A DNA stretch of 64,000 nucleotides from Kordia sp. TARA_039_SRF (GCA_006383075.2 SMNH02000001.1:186001-250000), one strand, 5' to 3'; numbered from the stretch's first letter, positions 8,899-17,697 are shown. Made by a program: numbers and translations. Notes: generated from the sequence alone by a model not told the origin.

Positions 8899-10701
8899 AT
8901 GACCGAATCCCTAGAAGTACAACTCAAAACACTACCTACCAATCCTGGTGTATATCAATACTACGATAAGGATGGGAAATTGTTGTATGTGGGAAAGGCA
9001 AAAAACCTAAAAAAACGTGTCACTTCGTATTTTACCAAGAAGCATGAATACGGAAAAACACGCGTGCTGGTCAAAAAAATTGCGAACATTAAACATATTG
9101 TGGTGGCTACGGAAACGGATGCGTTGTTACTGGAAAACAATCTCATCAAAAAATACCAACCGCGTTACAATGTGATGTTGAAAGATGACAAATCGTATCC
9201 TTGGATTTGCATCAAAAACGAACGTTTTCCACGCGTATTTCCAACACGAAAAATGATCAAAGACGGTTCGGAATATTTTGGTCCATATACCAGTATGAAA
9301 ACGGTTCGAACGCTCTTAGACCTAATCAAAGGACTCTATCCGTTGCGAACGTGCAATTACGATTTATCACACGAAAAAATAAACGCAGGCAAATATAAAG
9401 TCTGTCTCGAATATCACTTGGGCAATTGCATTGGTCCGTGCGAAGGCTATCAAACTGTACAAAGTTATGACGAGCAAATTGTCGCGATTCGAGAAATCAT
9501 CAAAGGAAACTTTAAAGATTCGCTGAATCAGTTCAAAACGCAAATGAAAGCACATGCCGAAGCCATGGAATTTGAGCAAGCGCAAAAAGTCAAAGAAAAA
9601 ATAGAAATTCTGGAAAACTATCAGGCAAAATCTACCATTGTCAATCCAAAAATCAACAATGTGGATGTCTTTTCTATCATTTCAGATGAAAGCTTCGGTT
9701 ATATCAACTTTCTGCAATTGTCGTTGGGTTCTATAGTACGTTCGCATACGCTGGAAATTAAGAAAAAACTGGACGAAACAGACAAAGAATTACTCGAATT
9801 GGCAATCACGGAAATTCACCAACGTTTCAAAACCAATTCCAAAGAAATCTATGTACCTTTTAAAGTCGAAGTTGGCGAAAATTTCAAAGTCACAGTTCCA
9901 AAATTAGGAGATAAAAAACGAATTCTAGACTTGTCGTTGCGAAACGCAAAATACTTCCGACAAGAACGATTTAAGCAGATAAAACTAACCGATCCAGACA
10001 AACACGTCAATCGTATCATGTCGCAAATGCAGAAAGATTTACGTCTTTCCGAAGAACCGCGACACATAGAATGTTTTGACAACTCCAACATTCAAGGAAC
10101 CAATCCTGTAGCGGCTTGCGTAGTATTTAAAAATGGAAAACCAAGCAAAAAAGAATACCGTCATTTCAACATCAAAACGGTTGAAGGTCCCGACGATTTT
10201 GCATCGATGGAAGAAGTGGTATATCGCAGATACAAACGTTTGCTAGACGAAGAAGAGCCACTGCCACAACTCATTGTCATTGACGGTGGAAAAGGACAAT
10301 TATCATCAGCACTTAAAAGTTTAGATGCCTTAGGATTGCGAGGAAAAATTGCCATCATCGGTATTGCAAAACGCTTGGAAGAAATTTATTATCCAGGTGA
10401 TTCCATTCCGTTGTATTTAGACAAAAAAAGCGAAACGCTCAAAATTATACAGCATTTGCGAAACGAAGCGCACCGATTCGGAATTACATTTCACCGTAAC
10501 AAACGAAGCAGTAGTGCACTCAATTCTGAACTGGAAACCATTCCTGGAATTGGCGAAAAAACCATTGTAGAACTCTTAAAAAAGTTCAAATCGGTCAAGC
10601 GAATTTCGGCAGCTTCTCAAGAAGAACTTGCGGCAGTTGTAGGAAACAGCAGAGCAAAAAAAATATACGATAACTTTCAAAAAAACAAGGCAACCTCATG
10701 A
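8899..10701 (+). CDS. uvrC: Excinuclease ABC subunit C
   Basis: 600 residues, full length. The nuclease subunit of nucleotide excision repair cuts on both sides of a UvrAB-marked lesion. Domains in order are GIY-YIG nuclease at ~15-95 (GVYQYYDKDGKLLYVGKAKN), a Cys-containing region near 155-185, the UVR motif at ~205-240 (FEQAQKVKEKIEILENY) for UvrB contact, the RNase H-like nuclease at ~380-530 (ECFDNSNIQGTNPVA, LIVIDGGKGQL), and C-terminal helix-hairpin-helix motifs (LETIPGIGEKTIVELLKKF). It overlaps the following patatin gene by 4 bases (ATGA), indicating translational coupling. Confidence 0.98.
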   Translation: MTESLEVQLKTLPTNPGVYQYYDKDGKLLYVGKAKNLKKRVTSYFTKKHEYGKTRVLVKKIANIKHIVVATETDALLLENNLIKKYQPRYNVMLKDDKSYPWICIKNERFPRVFPTRKMIKDGSEYFGPYTSMKTVRTLLDLIKGLYPLRTCNYDLSHEKINAGKYKVCLEYHLGNCIGPCEGYQTVQSYDEQIVAIREIIKGNFKDSLNQFKTQMKAHAEAMEFEQAQKVKEKIEILENYQAKSTIVNPKINNVDVFSIISDESFGYINFLQLSLGSIVRSHTLEIKKKLDETDKELLELAITEIHQRFKTNSKEIYVPFKVEVGENFKVTVPKLGDKKRILDLSLRNAKYFRQERFKQIKLTDPDKHVNRIMSQMQKDLRLSEEPRHIECFDNSNIQGTNPVAACVVFKNGKPSKKEYRHFNIKTVEGPDDFASMEEVVYRRYKRLLDEEEPLPQLIVIDGGKGQLSSALKSLDALGLRGKIAIIGIAKRLEEIYYPGDSIPLYLDKKSETLKIIQHLRNEAHRFGITFHRNKRSSSALNSELETIPGIGEKTIVELLKKFKSVKRISAASQEELAAVVGNSRAKKIYDNFQKNKATS

Positions 10702-12929
10702 AACAATGGATTTTCATTTGCATAGCATTTCTAAGCTGTATCACAATTTCTGCGCAAGAAACAAGAGAAACGCAAGAAAAGAAAGATGTCAAAGTCGGTT
10801 TGGTATTGAGTGGCGGCGGTGCAAAAGGATTGGCACATATTGGCGCACTCAAAATGATTGACAGTCTGGGAATTCGCGTTGATTATGTGGGAGGAACGAG
10901 TATGGGCGCAATTGTCGGTTCGTTGTACGCCTCAGGATATACAGGAAAACAAATCGATTCCATATTTCAAAAAACAAATTTTGATGTGTTAATTCAGGAT
11001 GAATTGCCACGCTCGGCGAAAACATTCTACGAAAAAGAAGATGCCGAACGTTATGCTATCACTTTGCCGTTTGATGATTTTAAAGTAAGTTTTCCATCGT
11101 CTATCTCCAAAGGGCAAAACGTATATAACAAACTAGCAGAATTGCTGTTACACGTAGAAAAAGTAGACGATTTTAGCAAACTTCCCATTCCGTTTCTCTG
11201 CATCGCTACCGATATTGAAAAAGGAGAACAAATCATACTAGAAAAAGGATATTTGCCAGATGCTATTACCGCAAGTGGTGCGTTTCCGTCACTTTTTGAA
11301 CCCATTCCAATGGGCGAACGCTTGCTAATTGATGGTGGCGTTACCAACAATTATCCTGTAGATGAAATAAAGGCAAAAGGCGTTGATATCATTATTGGAG
11401 TTGATGTGCAAGATGGTTTGGCGGATAGAGAAAAACTGCAATCGGCACCGAGTATTTTGACGCAAATCAATAATTTTCGTACGATAAATGACATGAAAAT
11501 TAAAAGTAAAAAAACCGATGTGTACATTCGTCCAAACATTGAAGGTTTTTCAGTAATTGCTTTTGACAAAGGTCGTGAATTGATTAACAGAGGTGAAATT
11601 GCAGGAAGAAAGCAATTAGCAGCGTTACAAGCCATTGCCGCGCAACAACAACAAAAACGGTCAATTGCTCCTGTAAAAGCCAAAGACTCTATTTCAATAA
11701 ATTACATTCACTTGCGTGGAACAGAAAACTTTCCGCGTTCGTATGTGCTTGGGAAACTCCGTTTTAAAACGCCAAAAAAAATACCGTTTAAAAAATTAAC
11801 GGAAGGTATTGGAAACTTAGCGGCAACAGGAAATTTTTCAGGAATTCGGTATCGAAGATTGAAAGATGAAAACGGTTCTGAAGACATCATTATCAACTTG
11901 AGAGAAAGACCGAGTACTACATTTTTGCGATTAGCGGCACATTACGATGATGTATATAAAACAGCGGGATTGATTAACGTAACCAAGAAAAAACTCTTCT
12001 TCAACAACGATGTGGCTTCGCTCGATTTTATCATCGGAGATAACATTCGGTACAACTTTGAATACTACATTGACAAAGGCTATTATTGGAGTATCGGAAT
12101 CAAATCGCGATTCAATACGTTTGAACGTGGTGTCAATTATGACCTGATTTCTGATGACACGTCCAATCCAAACCTAAACCGAATTGATGTAGAAGTTGCC
12201 GATTTTACCAATCAACTATACATTCAAACGGTTTTGCGTGAGGAATTTGTATTTGGTGTTGGCGCAGAACACAAGCGTTTGCGAATAGACTCCGAAACGA
12301 TTAGTGACGACAATCAAGATGAAACTATTTTTGAACGAAGTGATTTTCTCAGTTCGTTCGGATTTCTAAAACTTGATACCTACGACAACAAATATTTTCC
12401 GTCGGACGGATTGTTCTTTTCAGGAGACTTTCACTGGTATCTCTACTCTTCAGATTTCAACAAAAACTTTGAACCCTTCTCGCTGGCACGGGCAAAAATT
12501 GGCTATGCAACGCCTTTGTTTGGGAATGTTTCCCTTAACATCACTTCGGAAGGTGGTTTTAAAATTGGTGATACAAGCTTAAATTCGTTAGACTATGTTT
12601 TAGGTGGATTCGGAAACAATTTTATCAACAATTATATTTCCTTTTTAGGCTATGATTTTCTCAGTTTTGCGGGAGATAGTTTTGTAAAAGGAACCGTTAC
12701 ATTGGATTATAACTTTCTCTCTAAGCATCATCTAAATTTCACGGCAAACTATGCAAATGCAGGAAACAATATCTTTGATAATGGCGAATGGTTTACCAAA
12801 CCCGATTTTAACGGATATGCTTTCGGATATGGCTTTGAAACCTTCTTCGGACCATTGCAAGTCAAATATTCATGGACGCCCGATATTGAGGAAGATCAAC
12901 TCTATTTTAGTATCGGATTTTGGTTTTGA
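10698..12929 (+). CDS. Patatin-like phospholipase fused to a BamA/surface-antigen barrel
   Basis: 743 residues. A signal peptide (WIFICIAFLSCITISAQ) is followed by a patatin domain: glycine-rich oxyanion loop SGGGAKG at 38-44, nucleophile S68 in GTSMG, and catalytic D212 in DGGVTNN. After ~residue 330 a POTRA-like segment (INYIHLRGTENFPRSYVLGKL) leads into a 16-strand-type outer-membrane barrel ending in YSWTPDIEEDQLYFSIGFWF, with the terminal aromatic expected for Bam insertion. The architecture matches PlpD-like type Vd autotransporters and the related Bacteroidota family. The likely role is a surface or periplasmic lipase; the substrate is unknown. The start overlaps uvrC by 4 bases. Confidence 0.93.
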   Translation: MKQWIFICIAFLSCITISAQETRETQEKKDVKVGLVLSGGGAKGLAHIGALKMIDSLGIRVDYVGGTSMGAIVGSLYASGYTGKQIDSIFQKTNFDVLIQDELPRSAKTFYEKEDAERYAITLPFDDFKVSFPSSISKGQNVYNKLAELLLHVEKVDDFSKLPIPFLCIATDIEKGEQIILEKGYLPDAITASGAFPSLFEPIPMGERLLIDGGVTNNYPVDEIKAKGVDIIIGVDVQDGLADREKLQSAPSILTQINNFRTINDMKIKSKKTDVYIRPNIEGFSVIAFDKGRELINRGEIAGRKQLAALQAIAAQQQQKRSIAPVKAKDSISINYIHLRGTENFPRSYVLGKLRFKTPKKIPFKKLTEGIGNLAATGNFSGIRYRRLKDENGSEDIIINLRERPSTTFLRLAAHYDDVYKTAGLINVTKKKLFFNNDVASLDFIIGDNIRYNFEYYIDKGYYWSIGIKSRFNTFERGVNYDLISDDTSNPNLNRIDVEVADFTNQLYIQTVLREEFVFGVGAEHKRLRIDSETISDDNQDETIFERSDFLSSFGFLKLDTYDNKYFPSDGLFFSGDFHWYLYSSDFNKNFEPFSLARAKIGYATPLFGNVSLNITSEGGFKIGDTSLNSLDYVLGGFGNNFINNYISFLGYDFLSFAGDSFVKGTVTLDYNFLSKHHLNFTANYANAGNNIFDNGEWFTKPDFNGYAFGYGFETFFGPLQVKYSWTPDIEEDQLYFSIGFWF

Positions 12930-13116
12930 TGCGGAAAATTAAGCGCAAACCTGACATCAATCATTAAAAATCGCTAAATAATTACGATATTTGTGTCAAA
13001 TGATAAAAAATATCTGCTAAATTAGTAAGAGTGAAACCTTTTTGGAACGACTTATTAGCACATTTACACTATCTTATCAAGAGAAATCCTGAATAAGACA
13101 GCGTTATTTTTTTGCC

Positions 13117-13141
13117 AAATGTGACCTCTTTTTTCACATTT
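13117..13141. promoter_or_regulatory. Inverted repeat upstream of hmgA, possible operator
   Basis: AAATGTGA (13117-13124) and TCACATTT (13134-13141) are perfect 8-bp arms with a 9-base spacer, 48 bases before the hmgA ATG. The gap 12930-13188 otherwise shows no ORF. The arms resemble CRP half-sites, but the spacer is longer than the usual six bases. Control of tyrosine breakdown by this site is inference. Confidence 0.4.
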
Positions 13142-13188
13142 TTCTATATCTTATTACAACACTATAACGATTACAAAAAAATAACTAT

Positions 13189-14346
13189 ATGCCTTTTTAT
13201 CATAAATTAGGAAATATTCCACCAAAACGTCATACCATTTTTAGAAAGCCGAATGGCGATTTATACTATGAACAACTTTTTGGAACCATCGGTTTTGACG
13301 GAATGTCTACCAATAGCTATCACGAACACCGACCAACGCAAGTCAAGGAAATACGCAAGCAGTACAGCGTAGTCCCTAAAATTGCAAAAGCAAATAATAT
13401 GCAGTCGTATCGCTTCCGCGGATTTCAAGTGCCGCCCGAAGCAGACTATTTGGAAAGCAGAAAAGTGGTATTAACCAACAGCGATTGCCACATCATTTTA
13501 GCAGCGCCACAAGAATCTACGCGTGATTATTTTTATAAAAACACCGACGCGGACGAATTAATTTTTATCCATAAAGGAACAGGAAAACTCCGCACAATGC
13601 TCGGAAATCTCGATTTTAAATACGGAGATTATCTCTTAATTCCACGCGGAGTCATCTACAAACTTGATTTTGATACAAACGACAACCGATTGTTCATTGT
13701 AGAATCGCGAAGACCGATTTACACACCAAAACGCTATCGAAATTGGTTTGGACAATTATTAGAACATTCGCCTTTTTGCGAACGAGACATTAGAAGACCA
13801 TACGAACTGGAAACCAACGATGAAAAAGGTGATTTCCTTATCAAAGTAAAAAAGCAAGGCGACATTTTTGAAATGATTTACGCAACGCATCCGTTTGATG
13901 TGGTGGGTTATGACGGTTACAACTATCCGTATGCGTTTTCCATTCACGATTTTGAACCAATTACAGGACGCATTCACCAACCGCCACCAGTGCATCAAAC
14001 CTTCGAAACAGACGCATTCGTCGTTTGTTCGTTTGTGCCAAGACTCTACGATTATCATCCAGATGCAATTCCAGCACCGTACAATCACAGTAATATTGAC
14101 AGTGATGAGGTATTGTATTATGTGGATGGCGATTTTATGAGTAGAAACGATATTGACGCGGGACACATTTCATTGCATCCAGCAGGAATTCCGCACGGAC
14201 CGCATCCTGGCGCTGTAGAACGCAGTATTGGGCAAACCGAAACAGAAGAACTGGCAGTCATGGTAGATACTTTCAAGCCTTTACAAGTAACCGAAGAAGC
14301 CATGAAAATTGCCGATGAAGATTATTATAAATCTTGGTTAGAATAA
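13189..14346 (+). CDS. hmgA: Homogentisate 1,2-dioxygenase, short bacterial form
   Basis: 385 residues. This cytoplasmic iron enzyme opens the homogentisate ring to maleylacetoacetate in tyrosine/phenylalanine breakdown. It has the double-cupin fold of the family: a first region with HKGTGKLRTMLGNLDFKYGD near 128-145 and the second with PYNHSNIDSDEVLYYVDGDF. Likely iron ligands are H300, E307 and one of H330/H336/H339 (HPAGIPHGPHPG). It is shorter than the Pseudomonas-type enzyme (~430-450) and belongs to the form common in Bacteroidota. hppD, which makes its substrate, follows 118 bases later on the same strand. Confidence 0.92.
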   Translation: MPFYHKLGNIPPKRHTIFRKPNGDLYYEQLFGTIGFDGMSTNSYHEHRPTQVKEIRKQYSVVPKIAKANNMQSYRFRGFQVPPEADYLESRKVVLTNSDCHIILAAPQESTRDYFYKNTDADELIFIHKGTGKLRTMLGNLDFKYGDYLLIPRGVIYKLDFDTNDNRLFIVESRRPIYTPKRYRNWFGQLLEHSPFCERDIRRPYELETNDEKGDFLIKVKKQGDIFEMIYATHPFDVVGYDGYNYPYAFSIHDFEPITGRIHQPPPVHQTFETDAFVVCSFVPRLYDYHPDAIPAPYNHSNIDSDEVLYYVDGDFMSRNDIDAGHISLHPAGIPHGPHPGAVERSIGQTETEELAVMVDTFKPLQVTEEAMKIADEDYYKSWLE

Positions 14347-14352
14347 TCGGTC

Positions 14353-14403
14353 ATGAAACAACAAACAACAACTATTGCAACGCATATTCGTGCCATGTGG
14401 TAA
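14353..14403 (+). CDS. Possible 16-residue ORF between hmgA and hppD
   Basis: ATG at 14353 opens a 16-codon frame, MKQQTTTIATHIRAMW, ending at TAA 14401-14403. It begins 6 bases after hmgA stops and ends 61 bases before hppD starts. No homology can be judged at this size. It could be a leader peptide affecting hppD expression or a chance frame. Confidence 0.25.
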   Translation: MKQQTTTIATHIRAMW

Positions 14404-14464
14404 ATAGTACAACTATTTCAAAACATATAAAAACGAATTAGTAATGCATTAAAAAAACAACAAA

Positions 14465-15628
14465 ATGGCAACAGAAATTAAAAACTTACGAGATTTACAA
14501 AATACAGAATACGGACTCAAAAAACTATTCCAAGAAGCTGAAGACTTTCTTCCGCTTTTAGGAACAGATTATGTAGAATTATATGTGGGGAATGCCAAAC
14601 AATCGGCACATTTCTATAAAACCGCTTTTGGGTTTCAATCAGAAGCCTATGCAGGGTTGGAAACAGGATTGAAAGATAGAGTTTCGTATGTCCTCAAGCA
14701 AGATAAAATTCGCTTAGTATTAACAACGCCACTAAATAAAGGAGGCGAAATCAATGAGCATATCAATTTACATGGTGATGGCGTAAAAGTAGTGGCGCTT
14801 TGGGTAGAAGATGCCACAAAAGCCTTTGAGGAAACGACCAAAAGAGGCGCAAAACCATACATGGAGCCTACAAAAGAAGAAGATGAACACGGTTATGTTG
14901 TTCGCTCTGGAATTTACACGTACGGAGAAACAGTGCACCTTTTTGTAGAACGAAAAAACTACAACGGAATCTTTCTGCCAGGCTATAAAAAGTGGGAATC
15001 ACACTATAATCCAGCACCAGTTGGATTAAAATTTATCGACCACATGGTTGGAAACGTAGATTGGGGCGAAATGAAAGATTGGTGTGAATTTTATGATAAA
15101 GTAATGGGCTTTGCACAAATTATTTCCTTTACGGATGATGATATTTCTACGGATTATACTGCGCTGATGAGTAAAGTGATGAGTAACGGAAACGGTCGAA
15201 TCAAATTTCCAATCAATGAGCCAGCGGAAGGAAAAAAGAAGTCACAAATTGAAGAGTATTTAGATTTTTACAACGGTCCAGGCGTACAGCACATCGCCGT
15301 TGCCACAGATAATATTATTGAAACCGTATCGCAAATGCGCGAACGTGGTGTGGAATTTTTATATGTTCCAGATACCTATTATGATGATTTATTAGAACGC
15401 GTTGGCGATATTGATGAAGATGTAGAAGAACTCAAAAAACACGGAATCTTAATTGACCGTGATGAAGAAGGCTACTTATTACAGTTGTTTACCAAAACTA
15501 TTGTGGACAGACCAACAATGTTCTTTGAAATCATTCAACGAAAAGGCGCACAATCATTTGGCGTAGGAAACTTTAAAGCACTCTTTGAAGCTATTGAAAG
15601 AGAGCAAGCCGCACGCGGAACATTGTAA
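14465..15628 (+). CDS. hppD: 4-hydroxyphenylpyruvate dioxygenase
   Basis: 387 residues, typical length. It converts 4-hydroxyphenylpyruvate to homogentisate in the cytoplasm with Fe(II). Two vicinal-oxygen-chelate domains are seen: ~35-170 (DYVELYVGNAKQSAHFYKTA) and ~185-365. The facial triad is readable as H193 (FIDHMVGN), H276 (GVQHIAVA) and E355 (FFEIIQR), followed by the family's C-terminal block FGVGNFKALFEAIEREQ. It sits between hmgA and the tryptophan dioxygenase gene in a clear aromatic catabolism unit. Confidence 0.97.
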   Translation: MATEIKNLRDLQNTEYGLKKLFQEAEDFLPLLGTDYVELYVGNAKQSAHFYKTAFGFQSEAYAGLETGLKDRVSYVLKQDKIRLVLTTPLNKGGEINEHINLHGDGVKVVALWVEDATKAFEETTKRGAKPYMEPTKEEDEHGYVVRSGIYTYGETVHLFVERKNYNGIFLPGYKKWESHYNPAPVGLKFIDHMVGNVDWGEMKDWCEFYDKVMGFAQIISFTDDDISTDYTALMSKVMSNGNGRIKFPINEPAEGKKKSQIEEYLDFYNGPGVQHIAVATDNIIETVSQMRERGVEFLYVPDTYYDDLLERVGDIDEDVEELKKHGILIDRDEEGYLLQLFTKTIVDRPTMFFEIIQRKGAQSFGVGNFKALFEAIEREQAARGTL

Positions 15629-15660
15629 ATTGAAACAAATAAGATAACATCATTGTCAAA

Positions 15661-15721
15661 TCGAGCGCAGTCGAGATTCTTAAAAAGCATCTTGAAAATA
15701 GTATTTCTCGACTGTGCTCGA
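15661..15721. repeat. Inverted pair of a dispersed TCGAGCGCAGTCGAGA repeat
   Basis: TCGAGCGCAGTCGAGA at 15661-15676 is complementary, except for one base (G:T), to TCTCGACTGTGCTCGA at 15706-15721. It fills most of the hppD - tryptophan dioxygenase gap and can fold as a 16-bp stem. This core recurs between genes in many flavobacterial genomes to my knowledge; a degenerate copy appears near 57590-57625. Confidence 0.75.
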
Positions 15722-15774
15722 AAAGACAAACGTAATTTCAATATTCAAGCTTTTCTCTCCCTAAAAACAACAAC

Positions 15775-16719
15775 ATGACTAGAGAAGAATTACTCGCTGC
15801 CATAGACAAAAAATACTTGGATATGGGGCAAGATCCTGACGTACACCTTTCGGGATTATTACATGCGGAACCCATGAAATACTGGGATTTCATTCAAGTA
15901 GATGCACTCTTAGGATTGCAAACACAGCGTACGCAATTGCCTGACGAAATGGTATTTATCATGTATCATCAGGTAAACGAATTGGTGTTTAAGATGATTT
16001 TGTGGGAAATGCAACAAATAGCACATACCGAAAACATTCTCCCAGAAAAATTTGTCATGCATTTAATGCGTATCAGTCGTTATTTTGACTTGTTATCAAA
16101 TTCATTTGAAATTATGGGCGACGGTATGGAAGTGGAACAATACATGAAATTCCGCGATACTTTAACGCCCGCCAGCGGTTTTCAATCGGGACAATACCGA
16201 AAAATCGAAATTGCTTCTACCGAACTTATCAATTTAATCGATTACAGATTCCGAGAAACGATTGACCGCGAAACGCCGTACGAACATGCGTATAACAATA
16301 TGTATTGGCAAGTAGCTGGAAACGACCATAAAACAGGAAAACGAAGCAAATTAATGGTCAATTTTGATGAGAAATATAAAAAGGAACTCATTGCTTGGAT
16401 GAAAGAATACAACACGATTAATTTGTGGACAAAATTCAAGCAGTTGCCAGAAGCCTATCAACAAAATACAGCATTAATCAATGCGATGCGTCATTACGAC
16501 CATACGGTAAATATCAGTTGGGTAATGCATCATTATCACGCGGCGGCAAAATATATCAATTCTGAAAAAGGCAATCCAAAAGCAACTGGCGGAAGCGATT
16601 GGCAGAAGTATATGCATCCAAAATATCAAAAAAGAATCTTTTTTCCAGCACTTTGGAGCGAAGAAGAACTCAAAAACTGGGGAATTACCAACTTAGAAGG
16701 CTATAAAATCTTAAAATAA
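15775..16719 (+). CDS. kynA: Tryptophan 2,3-dioxygenase family protein (copy 1)
   Basis: 314 residues. A heme enzyme that opens the indole ring of tryptophan to N-formylkynurenine. Family blocks are FIMYHQVNELVFKMILWEMQ near 62-81, SGFQSGQYRKIE near 138-149, and WVMHHYHAAAKYI followed by KATGGSDW. The axial heme ligand should be H253, four residues after W249, as in other members. Its position right after hmgA and hppD fits aromatic amino acid catabolism. A clear paralogue lies at 22444-23409. Confidence 0.9.
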   Translation: MTREELLAAIDKKYLDMGQDPDVHLSGLLHAEPMKYWDFIQVDALLGLQTQRTQLPDEMVFIMYHQVNELVFKMILWEMQQIAHTENILPEKFVMHLMRISRYFDLLSNSFEIMGDGMEVEQYMKFRDTLTPASGFQSGQYRKIEIASTELINLIDYRFRETIDRETPYEHAYNNMYWQVAGNDHKTGKRSKLMVNFDEKYKKELIAWMKEYNTINLWTKFKQLPEAYQQNTALINAMRHYDHTVNISWVMHHYHAAAKYINSEKGNPKATGGSDWQKYMHPKYQKRIFFPALWSEEELKNWGITNLEGYKILK

Positions 16720-16858
16720 ACCAAAAAACCGAAACAAGGAAAAGTTAAAAATCATAAATTATTATCAGTAAAATAAAGCATTCATTGAAAACTTTTTAAA
16801 AACCATCGATGAAATGCGTTTCTGGTTGCAAAAATTGTGTTAAAGTCAACTACTGTGC

Positions 16859-16888
16859 TTGCATAACATAATTCTCGTTTTATATTTG
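16859..16888 (+). promoter_or_regulatory. Promoter of small RNA copy 1
   Basis: TTG (16859-16861), 19 bases, TATATTTG (16881-16888). This is an exact match to the Bacteroidota consensus and identical in layout to the promoter at 17141-17170. Confidence 0.85.
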
Positions 16889-16890
16889 CA

Positions 16891-17003
16891 GTGCAAAAGC
16901 GAGTGGTTTCCTTTTGCAACTTTAAGAAGAGAGATTTTCATAATTTAAAGTTTTGGTTGGTTAATAAATAAAAAAAGCTCGATTGAACAATCGGGCTTTT
17001 TTA
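16891..17003 (+). ncRNA. Small RNA, tandem copy 1
   Basis: A ~110-nt transcript is predicted between the promoter and a terminator. It has no ATG frame. The 5' hairpin is TGCAAAAG (16892-16899) with CTTTTGCA (16911-16918) around an 11-nt loop. A second stem pairs ACTTTAA (16919-16925) with TTAAAGT (16945-16951), then comes GGTTGGTTAA and the terminator stem GCTCGATT/AATCGGGC (16977-16996) with a T run. About 73 bases from the first hairpin to GGTTGGTTAA are identical in copy 2. I do not recognise the family; Rfam Flavo-1 is one candidate to test. Confidence 0.8.
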
Positions 17004-17140
17004 TTGCCTCATTTTCAGGGAGAAACGATAAAATTTTGAAGAATTTTCAAAAAATAAAATCATTTACTGAAAACTCAGCAATGAAAAAGAATAAACAGCA
17101 ATATACTACATAAAAATACTGTTAAAGTAAAATGCTATGC

Positions 17141-17170
17141 TTGCATAATAAAAAGTCTGTTCTATATTTG
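17141..17170 (+). promoter_or_regulatory. Promoter of small RNA copy 2
   Basis: TTG (17141-17143), 19 bases, TATATTTG (17163-17170). The spacer sequence differs from copy 1 while both boxes are kept. Confidence 0.85.
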
Positions 17171-17172
17171 CA

Positions 17173-17290
17173 ATGCAAAAGCGAGTGGTTTCCTTTTGCA
17201 ACTTTAAGAAGAGAGATTTTCATAATTTAAAGTTTTGGTTGGTTAAAAAAAAGAGAAAGCTCAATCGTATGATTGGGCTTCTTTTTTTTC
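17173..17290 (+). ncRNA. Small RNA, tandem copy 2
   Basis: Same architecture as the copy 280 bases upstream: TGCAAAAG (17174-17181) with CTTTTGCA (17193-17200), ACTTTAA (17201-17207) with TTAAAGT (17227-17233), and terminator AAGCTCAATC/GATTGGGCTT (17257-17280) followed by eight T. In the terminator two base pairs differ from copy 1 by paired changes (G-C to A-T and T-A to C-G), so the structure is kept while the sequence drifts. The core is unchanged, so the core sequence itself is likely to be functional. Confidence 0.8.
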
Positions 17291-17333
17291 TGATTATCAA
17301 CATGTTACTCTTTTAAAGAAATAATCACGACAT

Positions 17334-17366
17334 TAAAAAAAGACTGCCACATACGGACAGTCTTTT
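17334..17366 (-). terminator. Terminator of the Cys-rich peptide gene
   Basis: Read on the minus strand, AAAAGACTG (17358-17366 side) pairs with CAGTCTTTT (17338-17346 side) around an 11-nt loop and runs into a T tract. It lies 30 bases after the peptide stop and faces the small RNA genes. Confidence 0.8.
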
Positions 17367-17395
17367 ACAATCATTCAATCTTCGTTATACATTCA

Positions 17396-17641
17396 TTATA
17401 CAGGCAACTGAATTGTTGGACAAATAAATGTAGGTTCAGAACCTGAACCACAAGTATTTGTTGCGCAATCGCACGTGTTTGCACAAGTTTGTACACAAGT
17501 ATTGGCACATGTTGCCGCTTCTGTAGGACAACACGAATGTCCGTGACACGTATGCGTGCCGCCACCTTTTACTGCATCTTGTGTGAGTTGAGAAACAGTT
17601 GATTTGTTAATTCCCAACTTTTGAATTTTTCGTTTTTTCAT
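17396..17641 (-). CDS. GG-leader RiPP-type peptide precursor with Cys-rich core (peptide A)
   Basis: 81 residues. The N-terminal KKRKIQKLGINKSTVSQL...VKGG is the leader pattern of the CFB-type GG peptides that databases often call class I lanthipeptides. The core after GGG holds ten cysteines, six of them preceded by Thr (for example ANTCVQTCANTC), which would suit thioether rings or disulfide/metal binding. No LanB, LanC, radical SAM or peptidase-ABC gene is in the window, so maturation would have to be encoded elsewhere. The 5' side carries the stem-loop element at 17661-17697. The gene follows the DUF4214-like lipoprotein gene by 84 bases on the same strand. Confidence 0.8.
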   Translation of the reverse strand: MKKRKIQKLGINKSTVSQLTQDAVKGGGTHTCHGHSCCPTEAATCANTCVQTCANTCDCATNTCGSGSEPTFICPTIQLPV

Positions 17642-17660
17642 GATGATAATTTTTAAAATA

Positions 17661-17697
17661 TTCCTACTCTAATAAAAGCTTTTCGGATGCCGCTTTT
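17661..17697 (-). promoter_or_regulatory. Conserved leader element, copy A (upstream of peptide A)
   Basis: On the minus strand: stem AAAAGC/GCTTTT around loop GGCATCCGAAAA (17680-17691), then AGAGTAGGAA (17661-17670), 20 bases before the ATG. Loop and tail are shared with elements at 18356, 44612 and 46880, while the stem sequence varies with pairing kept. A weak -7-like TACTTTTT (17728-17735) would place the element about 20 nt into a transcript. Confidence 0.6.

Noticed and set aside
13117-13141. CRP/FNR site before hmgA
   Set aside because: The TGTGA and TCACA arms are 9 bases apart rather than 6, so I list it only as an inverted repeat.
16859-17290. CRISPR array or simple tandem duplication
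   Set aside because: There are only two units of ~110 nt with promoters and terminators, and no short regular repeats or spacers.
17371-17565. Second ORF overlapping peptide A in another frame
   Set aside because: It has no leader pattern or start context; the GG-leader frame explains the region.
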